Shown: positions 22,353-34,825 of the stretch, piece after piece | How the letters are laid out: each line of letters opens with the position of its first letter | Numbering within the stretch: position 1 is the stretch's first letter | Assembly: GCF_030272615.1 (NCBI RefSeq) | Contig: NC_081414.1 | Coordinates: 340,298,502-340,362,501, forward strand | Source: Cryptomeria japonica | Taxonomy: Eukaryota; Streptophyta; Pinopsida; Cupressales; Cupressaceae | Direction of reading: 5' to 3' | Length of the DNA stretch: 64,000 bases | Notes under the pieces: model-generated | Databases searched by the model: none | What the model was told of the DNA's origin: nothing | What the model saw: only the letters and a program-made list of their open reading frames with translations | Made by a program: the position numbers and the translations under genes

Positions 22353-23580
22353 TATAGCATTGCAAATTTTCACTGGTCCAATTTACACCTCATGTTTGTG
22401 CTCCCATTTTAACGCATGTTCTACCCTCATCCCCTCTTGAGGTCTGATTTAACCCCATTCTCCAACTTTGAGGTCATGAAAACCCATTGGTAGGTCCCAT
22501 GGTGAGGTACCCTTGCCCCTAGCACCTTATCTTGGTCCTGTTTGTAGAGGGAATAGGGTGTGGAATGCCTTGGTCTGGACCATGGCACCCTAAAATACCA
22601 TGGTCCCTTTCAATGGGGCTTAAATTTGAATTGGGGTAGGTGTTGTATCTCCCCTTCAAAAATTGATCCTTGTGGCTACACATGGCCATTTAAGGTTGAC
22701 GTAATTAGTAAATTACCTAGGGAACCCTATATAAAGACATTTTATCAACCTATTTTCATCTAAAAAAGATAAGCAATCTAAGACCTATGCATCCATGAAG
22801 CATTCATCATCAAGCATTTTAGAGATCTTCAAGGCTTCATATTCATCATTCAAGTATTATGGAGAAAAACTACATTAATCTTGTGCAAGCATGTGTGTAC
22901 AATTAGGGTTTTTCATGTTCATGTGTTTGTCATGCCATTATATTCAACATTTATGATTACACTCAAAGAGTATTGCATCATCATCAATAATTGTAGATAT
23001 GAGGTATACCTATTCAACATTTATATCAGTATTTGCATTATTTCATTTAAGATTAATTCCTAAACTAGGGTTTGACTTAGGTAAACCCCTATCCCCAACA
23101 TATTTCCCTTTCTTTGTATGTGCAGGAAATAGGTGCGGAGCTATACTTGGGAGGATCGATATAGTTCATAGAGACAGATAGGTTCAAATTTCAATAGTGA
23201 AAAATTTAGAGGACCATAGCAAGTTGATACTACTTGGTCCCAAAAAATTGGGCCAAACTTCTAAGAACAGATTCCAGACATCTTATTCTACCCAAAAACA
23301 GGTTGGTTTCTCTGTGGGACATTTGTAGCTTACTATTTTCATTGGATCACTTCAATTATCACCTATTTACCCCTCATTTAAATCAATCCTATTCAACCCC
23401 TTGAGAAAGAGGGAGTCCAAACCCCAACCTAGGTGAATCTAATTAGAATTCTCAACCCTTCCTTATTGGGATTGAGGCTAGATCTATTAGGTTCACCCCT
23501 CTTTCCCCTTGTAATGGTCAATTTGGGACTGCTTGTGGTTCTATAATTGAAACCCTAATTTCCAAATTCACATCATTACA
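22353..23580 (+). repeat. 3' LTR of the outer element
   Basis: Similar to 2149-3351 from TATAGC (first base pair mutated from TG) to CATCATTACA. It has a CTATATAAAG box at 22727-22736. It differs from the first LTR by many substitutions and small indels, so this insertion is old. Confidence 0.65.
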
Positions 23581-25989
23581 CTTTCTTTTTACTATTTTTT
23601 TTAGGTTACATAGAAATGAACCAAGGCTCCTTTGTATTACATTAGACCTCCTCTTTCCACTATGTTTAGAGACACAACAAAATTTCCTTTTTTATTTTTT
23701 ATTTATTTTTGGTTGGTCAAAGTTATTTCTATTTTTTATGGATTTAATTTCTCTAAGCGATAGCAGTGTTTCAACTTTTTTGGTGGCATTCTCTTTGGCA
23801 AAATATTTTTCACAATTATAGAAACCCTTTTTGATACGACTAATACTCTGATGTTTAGTGTTTTTCCCTTAGCAGGGGAAAGGGCCCATTAGTTGAGCAC
23901 ACCCCAATGGCTATGATAGCATTTGTTGACTTAATGCCCACATTTGTTGATTTAATGCCCAATATTTTTGACAATATTGCATCGATAGTTGTGACTTTAA
24001 AGTTTTTATTGTGATGATGACTACCCATAATTGAATGAAATGTATCCCTAAGCACTAAAAAGCAACAAATCATGTGATGCTACATTAGCACACAAGTATC
24101 AGTCTCACTTTTGCATAAGTATTAATCTCACTTTTTTTTGGGTCCTTTTGGACACCTTGGTAAAAAGCATGCTGACGTGGCATCATATTTGATGATGTCA
24201 CCTTGAAACCATAGTTTTAAGAAAGGGACTTTCCAAGTAAGATGCTGTAAAAATTTGGGAGTGATTTAAATTTCCATGTAGGATTTTGAGAAGTGTAATG
24301 TTGAGGTGCTCAATTATTGGCTCCTCTCCCCTGGTATTCATTATACTAGTACATTTTTGGGATCTATGATTTTGTTTAATAGGTTCCTTTTAATTTGGCA
24401 TTGGCTAGGCCCCTCCCAATTGTCAGTCTCACTATTGTCTCCTCCTTTTCTAGTGATCTCCATGCTTAAGACCTTGATGAAAACCAATTCTCCCAACCAC
24501 TCACTAGATTTCTTTGGCATGCTTTTATGTCATTGTTTGCCTTTTCTTGACAGACTTTTCCAATCTTGCCATGCATTTTACTTGACCTACAAACTCATTA
24601 GTGTTGTGAAATGAAATTTATATCCCTTTATTCTTAACCAGTATTTTTTTTGAAAAAATACCAATATTACACTTTTTCTAGCCATTCACATTTTTCTAGC
24701 AATTGGAGATTTTCTCTGTATAAAAGAATATTATAATATCTACAAGCATATTTTGGATGTTTCTTGATCATTTTTTATATTTTTTTGGCAAGTTGTGCTT
24801 TTTTGGTCAGTTAGGAAATAAATTAGACATGTAGTAGAATATTTTATATATTGTTGTCAGTAGTTTGGATGGTCCCATGACTTATCCTCAAACCCTAAGT
24901 TTACATAAAGGAGCTATTTTTTTATTTTTAGCAACTTGGGCATACACTATCAAAATTTGGTAATGAGATATTATTGAAAAGCTGATTTGAGTACTTTCCA
25001 TTGATTCGATTATTTTTCTCAAGTTTTATTACTAATACATTTTATTGCTTATCAAAGTTAGATGTGTTATTTTCATTATCAATCTTGTATCTTTTGGCTA
25101 ATTCTTCTATTTTTTGTGATTCTTATGGTGCTGGAAAGGCCTTTCATATCTCCACAACTATCCTTACACCTTTTCTAGATTTTACACGAAATACATTTTA
25201 TTTTATTTTATTCACATTTTGGTTGATTACTTGGATGTTTTGGCACTTGAAAAAGATTCCTTTTACAAGAGATGACTTCTTTTGAGGTTTTTTATATGCA
25301 TTTCTATCTTTTTTCCTTTTATAGGTATTGTAGGCATCTTTTGATTGCATTTTCTTATTTTTAGCTGTATTGAGATGAAGTGCCACTTTGGTGTATGCCT
25401 TTTAGGGATTTGACACAACTTTTTCTACTATATTTTATACTCACAATATGTTATAAATCTCCATGGGGAGTTATGCAGTACCTTATATTTTTCCATCACA
25501 TATTTTTCAAGTGAGTGTTCCTTTATGACAATAACAAATCCTAGTGATTCTTTCTCCATGTGTGTGAGATTTGGTTTGCACACTCTTTTAAAATTGCAAG
25601 TACTTTATTATGCATGTTCAGATGATATATTTTTTCTCTTTCACACACTACATTGTGACATAGTTTCAATGGACCTATCACGCCTCTCCCTTTTCAACAT
25701 TATTGGGGCTTGTTCACATTGTTTTTGGTAATTATTCCTTTGCTCCACTTTTAAGTGAGTTGCATGTATATATGTTTTGTTCTTATTCACTAGGTGGATA
25801 CATCAATTGGATACTTATGCATTTTAATGAGATAGATATTTTACCATATGGACACTTCTACATTCCTAATTTGTGGAGGCAACCTTTCATCCTCACCTGA
25901 TCAATTTCTTTAGACTATCAACAATTGTATTTTTTGCTTGTATTTTTACATCGTTCGAGTTGTGTCATTGGTGTCACTCATGTAGATTC
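23581..25989. other. Gene-free AT-rich stretch
   Basis: No supported gene on either strand. ORFs of up to about 100 codons (for example 24306-24614) are rich in Leu/Phe/Ser codons from T-rich DNA and show no domain. It ends with the pentamer gattc (25985-25989), the left target duplication of the next element. Confidence 0.5.
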
Positions 25990-27152
25990 TGTTAGACATC
26001 TCAAATAACCGGTGAACAGCTGAGAGGGGGGGTGAATTAGTTGTTAACATATTATAAAACTTTAAGCATTGAAACCTTATTACTGAAATAACAGATATAA
26101 TAGTTAAGCACAAATATAAACCACAAAACATTTACCAACCATCCACAAAAGACAATACCAAGATTTGTACGTGGAAAACCCAATAAAGGGAAAAACCATG
26201 ACAGGAAGCCTACCCATATGTGATTACAAAAAGAGGGGCCTACACATGCAGAAAGGCCAACAACCTAGAGTGCACTGCTCATCACAAAAAGATCCTCACT
26301 GACTACAAAATAAATCCAGACTACAATCCAGAAAGAAGAGTGAATTGCAAGAATAACATCTCCTATGCATGAATACAATTTTGATTAAGCTCAGTACCAG
26401 AGGTCTTAAACCTCTTTCACCAACCCAATTCGATCACCTATGATCGACCAAAACCTTTGCATATGATTACAACCTTATTCGCACATAGATAATCCTATAT
26501 CCCCAAAAACCCACGATCTACAAAGAGATCTTACATCATATTTATACCAACCGAGACCTAAACAATTAGGTCGGCCACCTAAAAGATAATACAATAAATT
26601 CATAACATAAACCCGCAATCCAATGATAAACCAAGTTGGCCTAAGACCGAAACAACATAATCTAATCAATAGATCCAATTAGAAACGCATCAGGATCATC
26701 CACCAACATGTTACATAAACTAGTCCATAGCCTAGCAGAATAAGATAGCATTAGGTCTGGTCCAAAATGCAACACCACTAATCAATAGGAACACAAACAA
26801 GATAATCAACAACATCTCGAAAGCCATCTAGAATCTGCACCAACAACACTTATCAAGTGCATCAAAAGATATTCAAAAAAGCTCTGTCAACAAAACCCTT
26901 ACTGGTGACCAAAAGGCTAACTAAAATAAATGTTAGCTCTCGAGTTATCAAATCCCGAACTAACTGATCGTGATACACATCTGAATAGCATGAATGACAG
27001 ATCCAAACTAATTCCACAAACCGAAGCATACCAGATCAATATCATAATCCAACCGCTCTATTGAAAACTGGTAAACAACCAAAACAACTGGTGTTGCCAT
27101 CAATGACAAAACATCAATGCAACACATAATCAATTCCTCCAATTTTCCAATA
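25990..27152 (-). repeat. 3' LTR of copia element 2
   Basis: In minus orientation it starts TATTGGAAAATTGG (partner: TGTTGGCAAATTGG) and ends GATGTCTAACA. The last 23 bases are absent from the partner LTR next to the PBS. It contains the GTACGTGGAAAACC motif (26168-26181) and the G/C-tract near 26026-26035 shared with the other copia LTRs. Confidence 0.8.
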
Positions 27153-27491
27153 ATCTCCCCCTTTGGCATTGATGGCAACACTAGATGTGAAAAACATCCA
27201 AGTGCCAAGAAATGCCAAACAAGTCTCCCCCAAAGGAAGACAACCAACAATCTCCCATAAGATGCTTTTATAATGAAGTTAACAAACTCCCCCTATGAAT
27301 GATATCCTTGTTAAGCTTTGATCTCACTTTGATTGATATTCTATTAAGCTCTATTTTTCACATATATCTCTCCAAAAATCTGACATAAACATAAAAAAAA
27401 AATCATAAATCCACTGAACCACACAACTGACTACTCCCCCTGAGTAGTAGCACCAACACATCAATCCATAATGAATAGTATCTCTATAAAT
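27153..27491 (-). other. Polypurine tract and 3' untranslated part of copia element 2
   Basis: CCAAAGGGGGAGAT (minus strand, 27153-27166) abuts the LTR. A second purine tract, CCTTTGGGGGAG, appears about 60 bases further in (27226-27237). No gene. Confidence 0.55.
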
Positions 27492-28389
27492 TCATACTAG
27501 ACCGATGCCAATCAACATCACCCAGGTCTCTACCGGAGGGGCATAAACCCCCAATCTGTCTTTGAAGTACTCAAATGATTCCTTAGGCAAAGGTTTAGTG
27601 AAGATATCTACAATTTTCTCTTTAGTGTTCACATAAATTAGTCTGACTTCATTTTCTTCCACCTTCTCCTTCAAAAAGTTGTACTTGATAGATATGTGCT
27701 TTGTCTTAGAATGAAATAACCGATTCTTTGATATGTCAATAGCAGAAGAGTCATCACAGTGAATAACTACTGGTTCATTATAATCCACCCTTATATCCTT
27801 CAATATTTGCTTCATCCATAGAACTTGTGTATAGTTAGTAGCAGCAACAACATACTCAACTTCAATAATAGATAAAGAGGTACATGACTGCTTCTTGTTG
27901 ATCCATGAAACAAGTTTCTTTCCAAGAAAGAAAGCTCCACCGGATCTTCTCTTCCGGTCATCAACATCTCCAACCCAATCTGCATCTGTATATGCACATA
28001 GTGTAAAATCATTATTTTTAGGATACCACAAACCATATTTAGTTGTTTCTTGCAAATACCTGAAAATCCTTTTCACCGCAATCTCATGATTCTCTCTAGG
28101 ATCACTTTGATATCTTGATACAATACAAACTGCATTCATTATATCCAGTCTAGTCTGAGTCAAATATAGAAAACCTCCAATCATAGACTTGTACCTTGTA
28201 GGATTTATCGGTGTCGATGCATCTATTTTAGTCAATTTCTCACTTGTAACCATAGGAGTACCAACCGGTTTAGAATTTTCCATACCAAATTTCTTCAACA
28301 ACTCCCTAGCATACTTAGTTTGACAGATGAAAACACCTTAGTTTGACAGATGAAAATACCTTTATCAGTCTGAGTAATCTCAAACCTAC
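27492..28389 (-). pseudogene. Copia element 2: RT end and RNase H
   Basis: In minus reading: ITQTDKGIFICQTKYA, KKFGMENSKPVGTPM, YKSMIGGFLYLTQTRLDI, RYLQETTKYGLWYPKN, the RNase H block TDADWVGDVDDRK, IIEVEYVVAATN, HCDDSSAIDISKN, and the terminal KEKIVDIFTKPLPK block. A 23-base tandem duplication (28314-28336 and 28337-28359) inside the QTKYA region shifts the frame. It lies directly downstream of a displaced gag-protease segment rather than the RT core. Confidence 0.8.
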
Positions 28390-28744
28390 GCTAAGAACAC
28401 CTCCATCAAATTCATTAAGGGTTATGAACTTAATTTTATCTCCGGTCATGTGGTGTGAGCAACCACAGTCTATAATCCATTCATCACTATTCTCCATATG
28501 AGATACTAGTACATTTTTATCAAACACTTCCTCCTTCACAAATACAAACACAATTTATTCATTGTCATCATCTTCTTCAGACTTCTCATTGGTTACACCT
28601 TTATCTATTGCAACATAACAATGTTTTTTTCCCTTTCCTTTGAATCTTCTAAACTTTTATTTCTTATTAGTGTTAGGGTAGTTAGCAGCAATATGACCAA
28701 TTTTATTACAAGAGAAACACTTCAAAGGTAGCTTTCCTTTATAC
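28390..28744 (-). pseudogene. Copia element 2: displaced gag zinc knuckle and protease segment
   Basis: About 355 bases in minus reading give YKGKLPLKC, the knuckle CFSCNKIGHIAANY (fourth ligand Tyr), a Lys-rich stretch, an acidic stretch, and the protease site WIIDCGCSHHMTGD (DCG instead of DSG), ending at LNEFDGGVL. In an intact copia element this belongs between gag and integrase. Here it sits inside the RT between the FEMSMIGEM and ITQTDKG blocks. Stops lie at several positions. Confidence 0.8.
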
Positions 28745-29497
28745 TTACCAAAAGAAAAAATTCATCTCCCCAATCATAGACATCTCAAATTCATTCTTCA
28801 TATTATCAGAGAATTCCATACATAACTTATCCTCACCTCCAAAAATGATATCATCAACAAAGACTTCAACAATCAATATTTCATAATCAGTGATCTTATA
28901 ATATAAATTACTGTCAGCATTACCTTTAGTGAAACCAATCTTCAAAAGATATTTATCCAATCTTGCATACCAAGCTCTAGGGGCTTGTTTCAATCCATAT
29001 AAAGCTTTCCTTAACCCGCAAACCATGTTTTTGTCATTTGAAAGTGAAAATCTATCATGTTGCTCAATGTAAACCTCCTCTTCAAGACCTCCATTTAGAA
29101 ATGCACACTTAACATCCATTTGATAAACCTTGTAGTTATTATGGATAACATAAGAAAGAAATAATCTCACAACTTCAATCCTAGCTATTGGAGAAAAAGT
29201 CTCATCATAATCAATTCCTTCCTTCTGAGAATATCCTTTACAAACCAATCTAGCCTCATTCCTCACAACTTGTCCATATTCATTCAATTTATTCCTAAAA
29301 ACCCATTTAGTCCCAATAACATTCTTATTTTTAGGCCGGGGAACTAAAGTCCATGTATTATTCTTTTCTATTTGATCTAATTCCTCTTCCATAGCTTTTA
29401 TCCAACATTCATCTTTACATGCTTCAATTAATGATGTATGTTCAATTTGAGAAATTAAACATACCTCATCAGCTGCCAACATTCTTCTTGTCATCAC
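28745..29497 (-). pseudogene. Copia element 2: reverse transcriptase
   Basis: The 250-residue frame has [49 protein letters not shown], the catalytic-Asp block [41 protein letters not shown] with both catalytic Asp, and [12 protein letters not shown]. It then runs into the displaced gag segment. The RT core is the best preserved part of this element, but it cannot join its own thumb and RNase H. Confidence 0.85.
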
Positions 29498-29849
29498 TCC
29501 TTTATTCTTGTCTCCAATGATCCGATCTTCTGAATGATTTTAACCTAACATACTTAGGAGTCTTTTGATTTTTTGTTCCTCTGCTCTAATCTTTAGTTAC
29601 TATTAAATTTTCTGATGCTGCCAGAGTAACCGGTTCAACATTCTGTTCCAGTGTAGGTTCTACTCGTTCAGTTATGATCATTTCCACTATCGGTTCTCTA
29701 TCATAAGTTTTGATATGACTTCTGTTCAGCTCATCCACCTTGACATTAGTGCTCTCCACAATTCTCTGCAATATTTTGTTATAACATCTATATGCTTTTC
29801 TTTCATTAGAATAACCAAGAAATATCCCTATTAACAAAGGTGTTTTCCA
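29498..29849 (-). pseudogene. Copia element 2: integrase C-terminal remnant and linker
   Basis: In minus reading GIFLGYSNERKAYRCYNK is the typical block near the integrase C-terminus. An acidic/Val-rich linker (VEPTLEQNVEPVTLAASE) leads toward RT. It is fused in frame to gag at about 29830-29845. The protease, zinc-binding and catalytic domains of integrase are missing from this place. Confidence 0.75.
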
Positions 29850-30422
29850 TTGTTCTAACTCATTAATTGTAGTAGCCTTCATCTTATAAGCCAGAGACAA
29901 AGCTCTCAATACTTTAGAAACTATTTCATCTTCACTCAGAGATCCACCACAACATTGAATTCCCAGAACAATTTCATTAACTCTCTCCATAAAAGCAGTA
30001 ATCCTTTCATCTCCTTCCATCTTTAGGTTCTAATATCTCACCCGGTAACCATCAAGTTTAGCAATTTTAAAAGTAGGGTCACCTTCATTCAAAGCCTCCA
30101 ATTTATCCCATATAGCCTTTGCAATTGATTTGTTAGTTAGTCCCATAACTTGCTGATCAGAAAGTGCACACAAAAGGGCTTCTCTAGTTCTACAATCATT
30201 TTCAATGTCCTTATCCAAGCCTGTCGGAGGAGGATTGCCAGATGCCAGATTATGAGGTATATATCCTTTCTCAGTGATCTCCTAAATCTCCTTACCAAGA
30301 CATCTGAGATGAGCCTCCATCCAAATCTTCCATACTCTATAATTTGTTCCATCAAGCCTAGGAATTTCTCTCTGAAAAACAACTGCAGATGAACTTGATG
30401 AATTTGAACTATTAGATGCCAT
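29850..30422 (-). pseudogene. Copia element 2: gag N-terminal part
   Basis: The start codon at 30422-30420 (MASNSSNSSSSAVVFQRE) lies about 40 bases after the PBS, as expected. LDGTNYRVWKIWMEAHLR follows, then a TAG in the GKEI-EITEKGY region, TREALLCALSDQQV, AIWDKLEAL, a stop after LDGYRVRY, MEGDERITAFMERVNEIV and LSEDEIVSKVLRAL. This is the usual copia gag fold region (UBN2/DUF4219-like by family knowledge). The end is fused to integrase sequence by an internal deletion. Confidence 0.8.
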
Positions 30423-30460
30423 AGGATCTTCCTCAAGTGGTTAAGCTTCTGTGGAGAGGA

Positions 30461-30476
30461 CCAGACTCTGATACCA
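30461..30476 (-). other. Primer-binding site of copia element 2
   Basis: Minus strand TGGTATCAGAGTCTGG, complementary to plant initiator-Met tRNA. It directly abuts the 5' LTR, without the usual one- or two-base spacer. About 23 bases of LTR end present in the other LTR appear deleted here. Confidence 0.8.
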
Positions 30477-30477
30477 G

Positions 30478-31632
30478 TGAACAACTGAGAGGGAGGGGGG
30501 GTTGAATCAGTTGTTAACAAATTATAGAACTTTAAGCATTAAAACCTTATTACCAGAATAGTAGATATAATAGTTAAGTACAAATATAAACCATAAAACA
30601 TTTAGCAACCATCAAAAAAAGATAGCCCCAAGGTTTGTACGTGGAAAACCTGGTAAAGGGAAAACCCATGGTGAGAAGCCTACCCATATGTGATTACAAA
30701 AAGAAGGGTCTGTACATGCAGAAAGGCCAACAACCTAGAGCGCACTGCTCATCACAAAAGGAGCCTCATTGACTACAAAATAAATCCAAACTACAATCTG
30801 GAAAGAAGAGTGAATTGTAAGAATAACATCTCCTATGCCTGAATACAGTTCCGGTTAAGCTTAGTACTAGAGGTCTTAAACCTCTTTCACCAACCCAATT
30901 CAATCACCTATGATCGACCAAAACCTCTACATATGATTTCAACCTTATTCACACATAGATAATCCTATACCCCCAAAAATCCATGATCTACAAAGATATC
31001 TTACATCATATTTATACCAACTCGGGACCTAAACAATTAGGTCGGCCACCTAAAAGATAATACAATAAATTCATAACATAGACCCACAATCCAATGATCA
31101 ACCAAGTCAGCCTAAGACCGAAACAACATAATCCAATCAATAGATCCAACCAGAAATGCATCAGGATCATCCACCAACACGTTACATAAACCGATCCATA
31201 ACCTAGCAGAATAAGATAACATTAGGTCCGGTTCGAAATGCAACACCACCAATCAATAGGAACATGAAGAAGATAACCAACAACATCTTGAAAGCCATCT
31301 AGAAGTCACACCAACACCACTTATCAAGTGCATCAAAAGATCTTCAACAAAGCTCTATCGGTAAAACCTTACCAGTGACCAAAAGGTTTACTAGAATAAT
31401 TGATAGCTCCCGAGTTATCAAATCCTGAACCAATTGATCGTGATACACATTTGAATAGCATGAATGACAGATCCAAACCAATTCCATAAACCAAAGCATA
31501 CCGAATCAATATCATAATCCAACCGCTCTACCAGAACCTACCAGAAACTGGTAAACAACCAAAATAATCGGTGTTGCCATCAATGACAAAACATCAATAC
31601 AACACATAATCAATTCCTCCAATTTGCCAACA
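30478..31632 (-). repeat. 5' LTR of copia element 2
   Basis: Nearly collinear with 25990-27152. It begins (minus) TGTTGGCAAATTGGAGG and ends CAGTTGTTCA. It is followed on the right by the target duplication gattc (31633-31637). Confidence 0.8.
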
Positions 31633-34600
31633 GATTCATGTGCCATTAATATATTGGACTATCAATTATTACATTTTTTTGCAATCTATCCATTATTCGA
31701 GTAGTGTTGTTAGGTATATTATTTTCTTCTTGATCTTGATCTTCATCCTGATTTTAAAAGGGGTTCTTCATTTCAACACTATAGAATTCATCTTTTGATA
31801 TTTGTCTACAAATTCTTCACATTTCAATGGTTTTCTTCATGTTCCTATTCTTTATGGGAAATTATTTGAGGGTTCTTAGTACTTCATGTATATCTCTCTT
31901 TTGGAGAGGAGTTTCCTTTAATGAGGTTTTATCATTTTCTTTGGTTTTGAGAGATACTTTCTATTTGTACATGGATATCCCATCATGAGATTTAGTTGCT
32001 AGAATCCGTCCTTCGCATTTTATGCATTAGAGGTTTTATCCACTCCTCAAGTTACACTTAATGAGGTGTGTTAGATTAAAAATGTGTTTTTACCTTAGGT
32101 CTCTTTTCACTCTAGTTCTTAAGCTTACTTAGAAAATATAAGATAAGGAAATATGCCATGATCTCCTTCTATACTCAAATAGGGTTTTCTTAAGGGAATT
32201 TTTTTTTTCCTTTTACAAGGATTAATTGTGTTATACTCATTGTGAGGTTTTGCACATTCAATATGATTCATGTTTCTAGACCAATTTGGCCTCCATAGTT
32301 ATTTTTCTCTTTTTGGTGCATGCTTTTTATTGTAGGTGAATGTTGGAAGCTATAGAGTTGAGGGATCACCTCCAATAGGTTTTAAGCTTTTATTCTATCC
32401 ATTTTGTAGCTTCCTATGTTATTTATATAGTGCATTAGTATTTTCCCTTTCAAGGATGGATAGTACACAAATGACCTATAGTGCACACATAGTACCATCT
32501 AGGTTATATATTAATCAAATACAACACTCTAAACAAAAATATTCATATTTGTATAATGTTTGATCATGAAACTAGGTTCTAAGTTTTATATTTTCTAGGC
32601 AATAATTATAGTTTTTTCTAGGTAAAATGAATTTATATAACACTCAATATTATGTATGTTTATCTTTATTATATAATATCTAAATATTTATTTTATTATA
32701 TAAAAATATAATATAATTAATATTATTGATATTAGAAATTCAATTTTACATATTTCATACTTAACATTTACTTTTGTCTTTCTCCTTTTATATGTTGGCA
32801 ACCTTTGTTTCAACCATGTTCTCCTCATATCTCTCTCCTTAATTATCAAATTGACACAAAATTACCTCTTATATAAGCCTATCCTTATATGATCCCATTT
32901 TCCTTCCTAAAATTTATGGGTGTTCCAACATTAAATTCCAATTGCACCCACTTGGGACATTCCTACTATTACATATATCCCTTGATAAAAAAATGGCCTT
33001 TTTTTCACCAAAATTTATGTGCGCTTTATTATTGAGCCATATATCTTATTTTCCTATATTTATTTCTCTAGTTCCCTTTGAAATCCCCTAAGTAGACTTC
33101 ATTTTTTTCCCATTTAATCAACCCACTCTCTTTTCTTTCTATAGTGCTTATAGGTTCTCTTGAAGGAGTTTCTGAAGATTTTATATTGGAGTTTGCATTC
33201 TTTGGAGTCACCCCCACCTATCCCCTCCCCCTGCTCTCTCTCCCCTCCTTTTCTTCTAAGTGGTTTCCATATCCCCCCAAATGATTAGGATCCCCATTTT
33301 CATACATATTTTTCAATACCCTCTTGCCATAATCTCCTCTTGTGATAAGTTTGAATTCAAAACCTTCTTTATATCTATTTAATTATCTCCTTATGATTTC
33401 CAAATATTGTACACCTCCTCTAGTTAGCCTTTACACTCTTGAGGTTTAGTATTTTCACCCTTATTGTTGATTATATGGCCAATTTTCTAATCTATTATTT
33501 CTACATAAATTACTTTTCAAGTCATCATATGAAGTATTTTAGGAGTAGTCCAGAAGGGAGTCGAGGTATATTATCCCTTAACGATTTAATTTTGTAGGGT
33601 TTTATTGTTTTATAGGTCCTTTGATATAGATTTGTGAAAAATTGAATTTTTGGGCCTCACATAACCTTTTACAAAAATTAGGCTATATAATGCCATTTGT
33701 GTCCCTTAGTAGATTTGCAAGTTCCTCTATAGAAGTATAGGTCTTGGAGCCCCAAATCCCACCTATAGACATCCATATCATAGTTACACTACTCTAGATC
33801 TATTTTAGATAGGTTTTGTTATATTTTTGTGTATTTCCTTCTCTACTCTAAGCTTACTTTGTAGTCTCGATCATTGGTTTTTCCCTTTGTTTATTTTTTA
33901 TTTTGTTTTGATAATTGAATCATGATAGTTGAGAAATTAAAAATTTTTCAAAAAAATTTCCAAAAAAAAATTTGAAAGTTTTTAATAAAGTTGTCATTTG
34001 CATACTTTAACCCTACATATGTTTCCCCTAATAAGAAAATTTCACCCATTTGTAAAATTATGTATTCTAAAGCCTCCAAACTTTAGAACAATCTTTTAAT
34101 ATTCATTTTATAATAACTCTTTCCTTATCCAAGGTTGACAAGTTCTTTTTTTACACTTGTTAGGTTCAATTTCCCATTTCATGTTTTCAATTGTGTTGGC
34201 AATAACTTGTGTATTTTTTTTATTTTAGAATAGAACAATTCAAATTCTAAAATGTTAAAATCTGATTCATATTAGTATACACACATGAGAAAGAATAGCC
34301 TTACTCTTTAACATTAAAATTATTAGGGTTTATTTTTGATCTTTCACACATTGGGTTCACCAATTAAACATGCAACATATTTATTTGTTGACAATTGTTT
34401 AAGGTATCAAGTAAATAACCAAAAATTAAGTCTTTAAGTGATTCACAAAAATTCCAAACAATAGAAATCTTGACGGTTGAGAGGTTGTTTGTTGAGGTTT
34501 TGGATACGTTTGACCATACACATACAACGTTAGATAGTATTTTGATAAGAATTTATAATATTGTTTAAAATATTATAAATATTTAAATTTGTAAATATTC

Positions 34601-34825
34601 AATTTCATAGTATTACAAAACTATCGAATTGTAAAAATTCAACAAATTAAAAGTTGCAAACAAATTTTGTAATATTTTTATGCTTTGGAAGTTGATCTTC
34701 AACTTAACTATTTGACATGAAGTGTTAAAGGTTGCCACACCCTTAATCTTAAAATATACAAAGGGTTATGAGTAGCTAGCTTGTGGCTACCTTAATTCTT
34801 AATTAAGTCATATTATCATTATTAT
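31633..34825. other. Gene-free AT-rich stretch between two retroelements
   Basis: Begins with the target duplication of copia element 2. It continues the same T-rich non-coding DNA seen left of that element. No ORF here shows a recognisable domain, and no RNA gene was recognised. Positions 32640-32720 and 34555-34640 are extremely A/T-rich. Confidence 0.5.

Larger units (their letters stand above)
2149..23580 (+). mobile_element. Outer LTR retroelement frame (gypsy-like, non-autonomous) containing nested insertions
   Basis: Two similar direct repeats of about 1.2 kb (2149-3351 and 22353-23580) lie in the same orientation about 20 kb apart. The first is followed by a PBS-like TTGGTGAACTC box and the second is preceded by a purine tract AAAGTGGGGGC, the expected order for 5' and 3' LTRs on the plus strand. 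The flanking pentamers ctttt (2144-2148) and ctttc (23581-23585) match at four of five bases, as an aged target duplication would. The element's own interior seems to be only 3352-4002 and 21336-22352. Everything between belongs to later insertions. No gag or pol of its own was seen, so it was probably mobilised in trans. The PBS resembles that of the Tat-like element at 34826-50888. Confidence 0.6.
25990..31632 (-). mobile_element. Copia element 2, complete with target duplication but internally scrambled
   Basis: LTRs at 25990-27152 (3') and 30478-31632 (5') are similar throughout. The element is flanked by identical pentamers gattc at 25985-25989 and 31633-31637. A minus-strand PBS (TGGTATCAGAGTC) and polypurine tract are present. 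Total length is 5.6 kb with only 3.3 kb between LTRs, less than a complete copia interior. The interior order on the minus strand is gag, integrase C-terminal part, RT, a gag-protease piece, then RT end plus RNase H. Confidence 0.85.

Noticed and set aside
24306-24614. 102-codon ORF in the AT-rich gap
   Set aside because: No recognisable domain and composition like the surrounding non-coding DNA.
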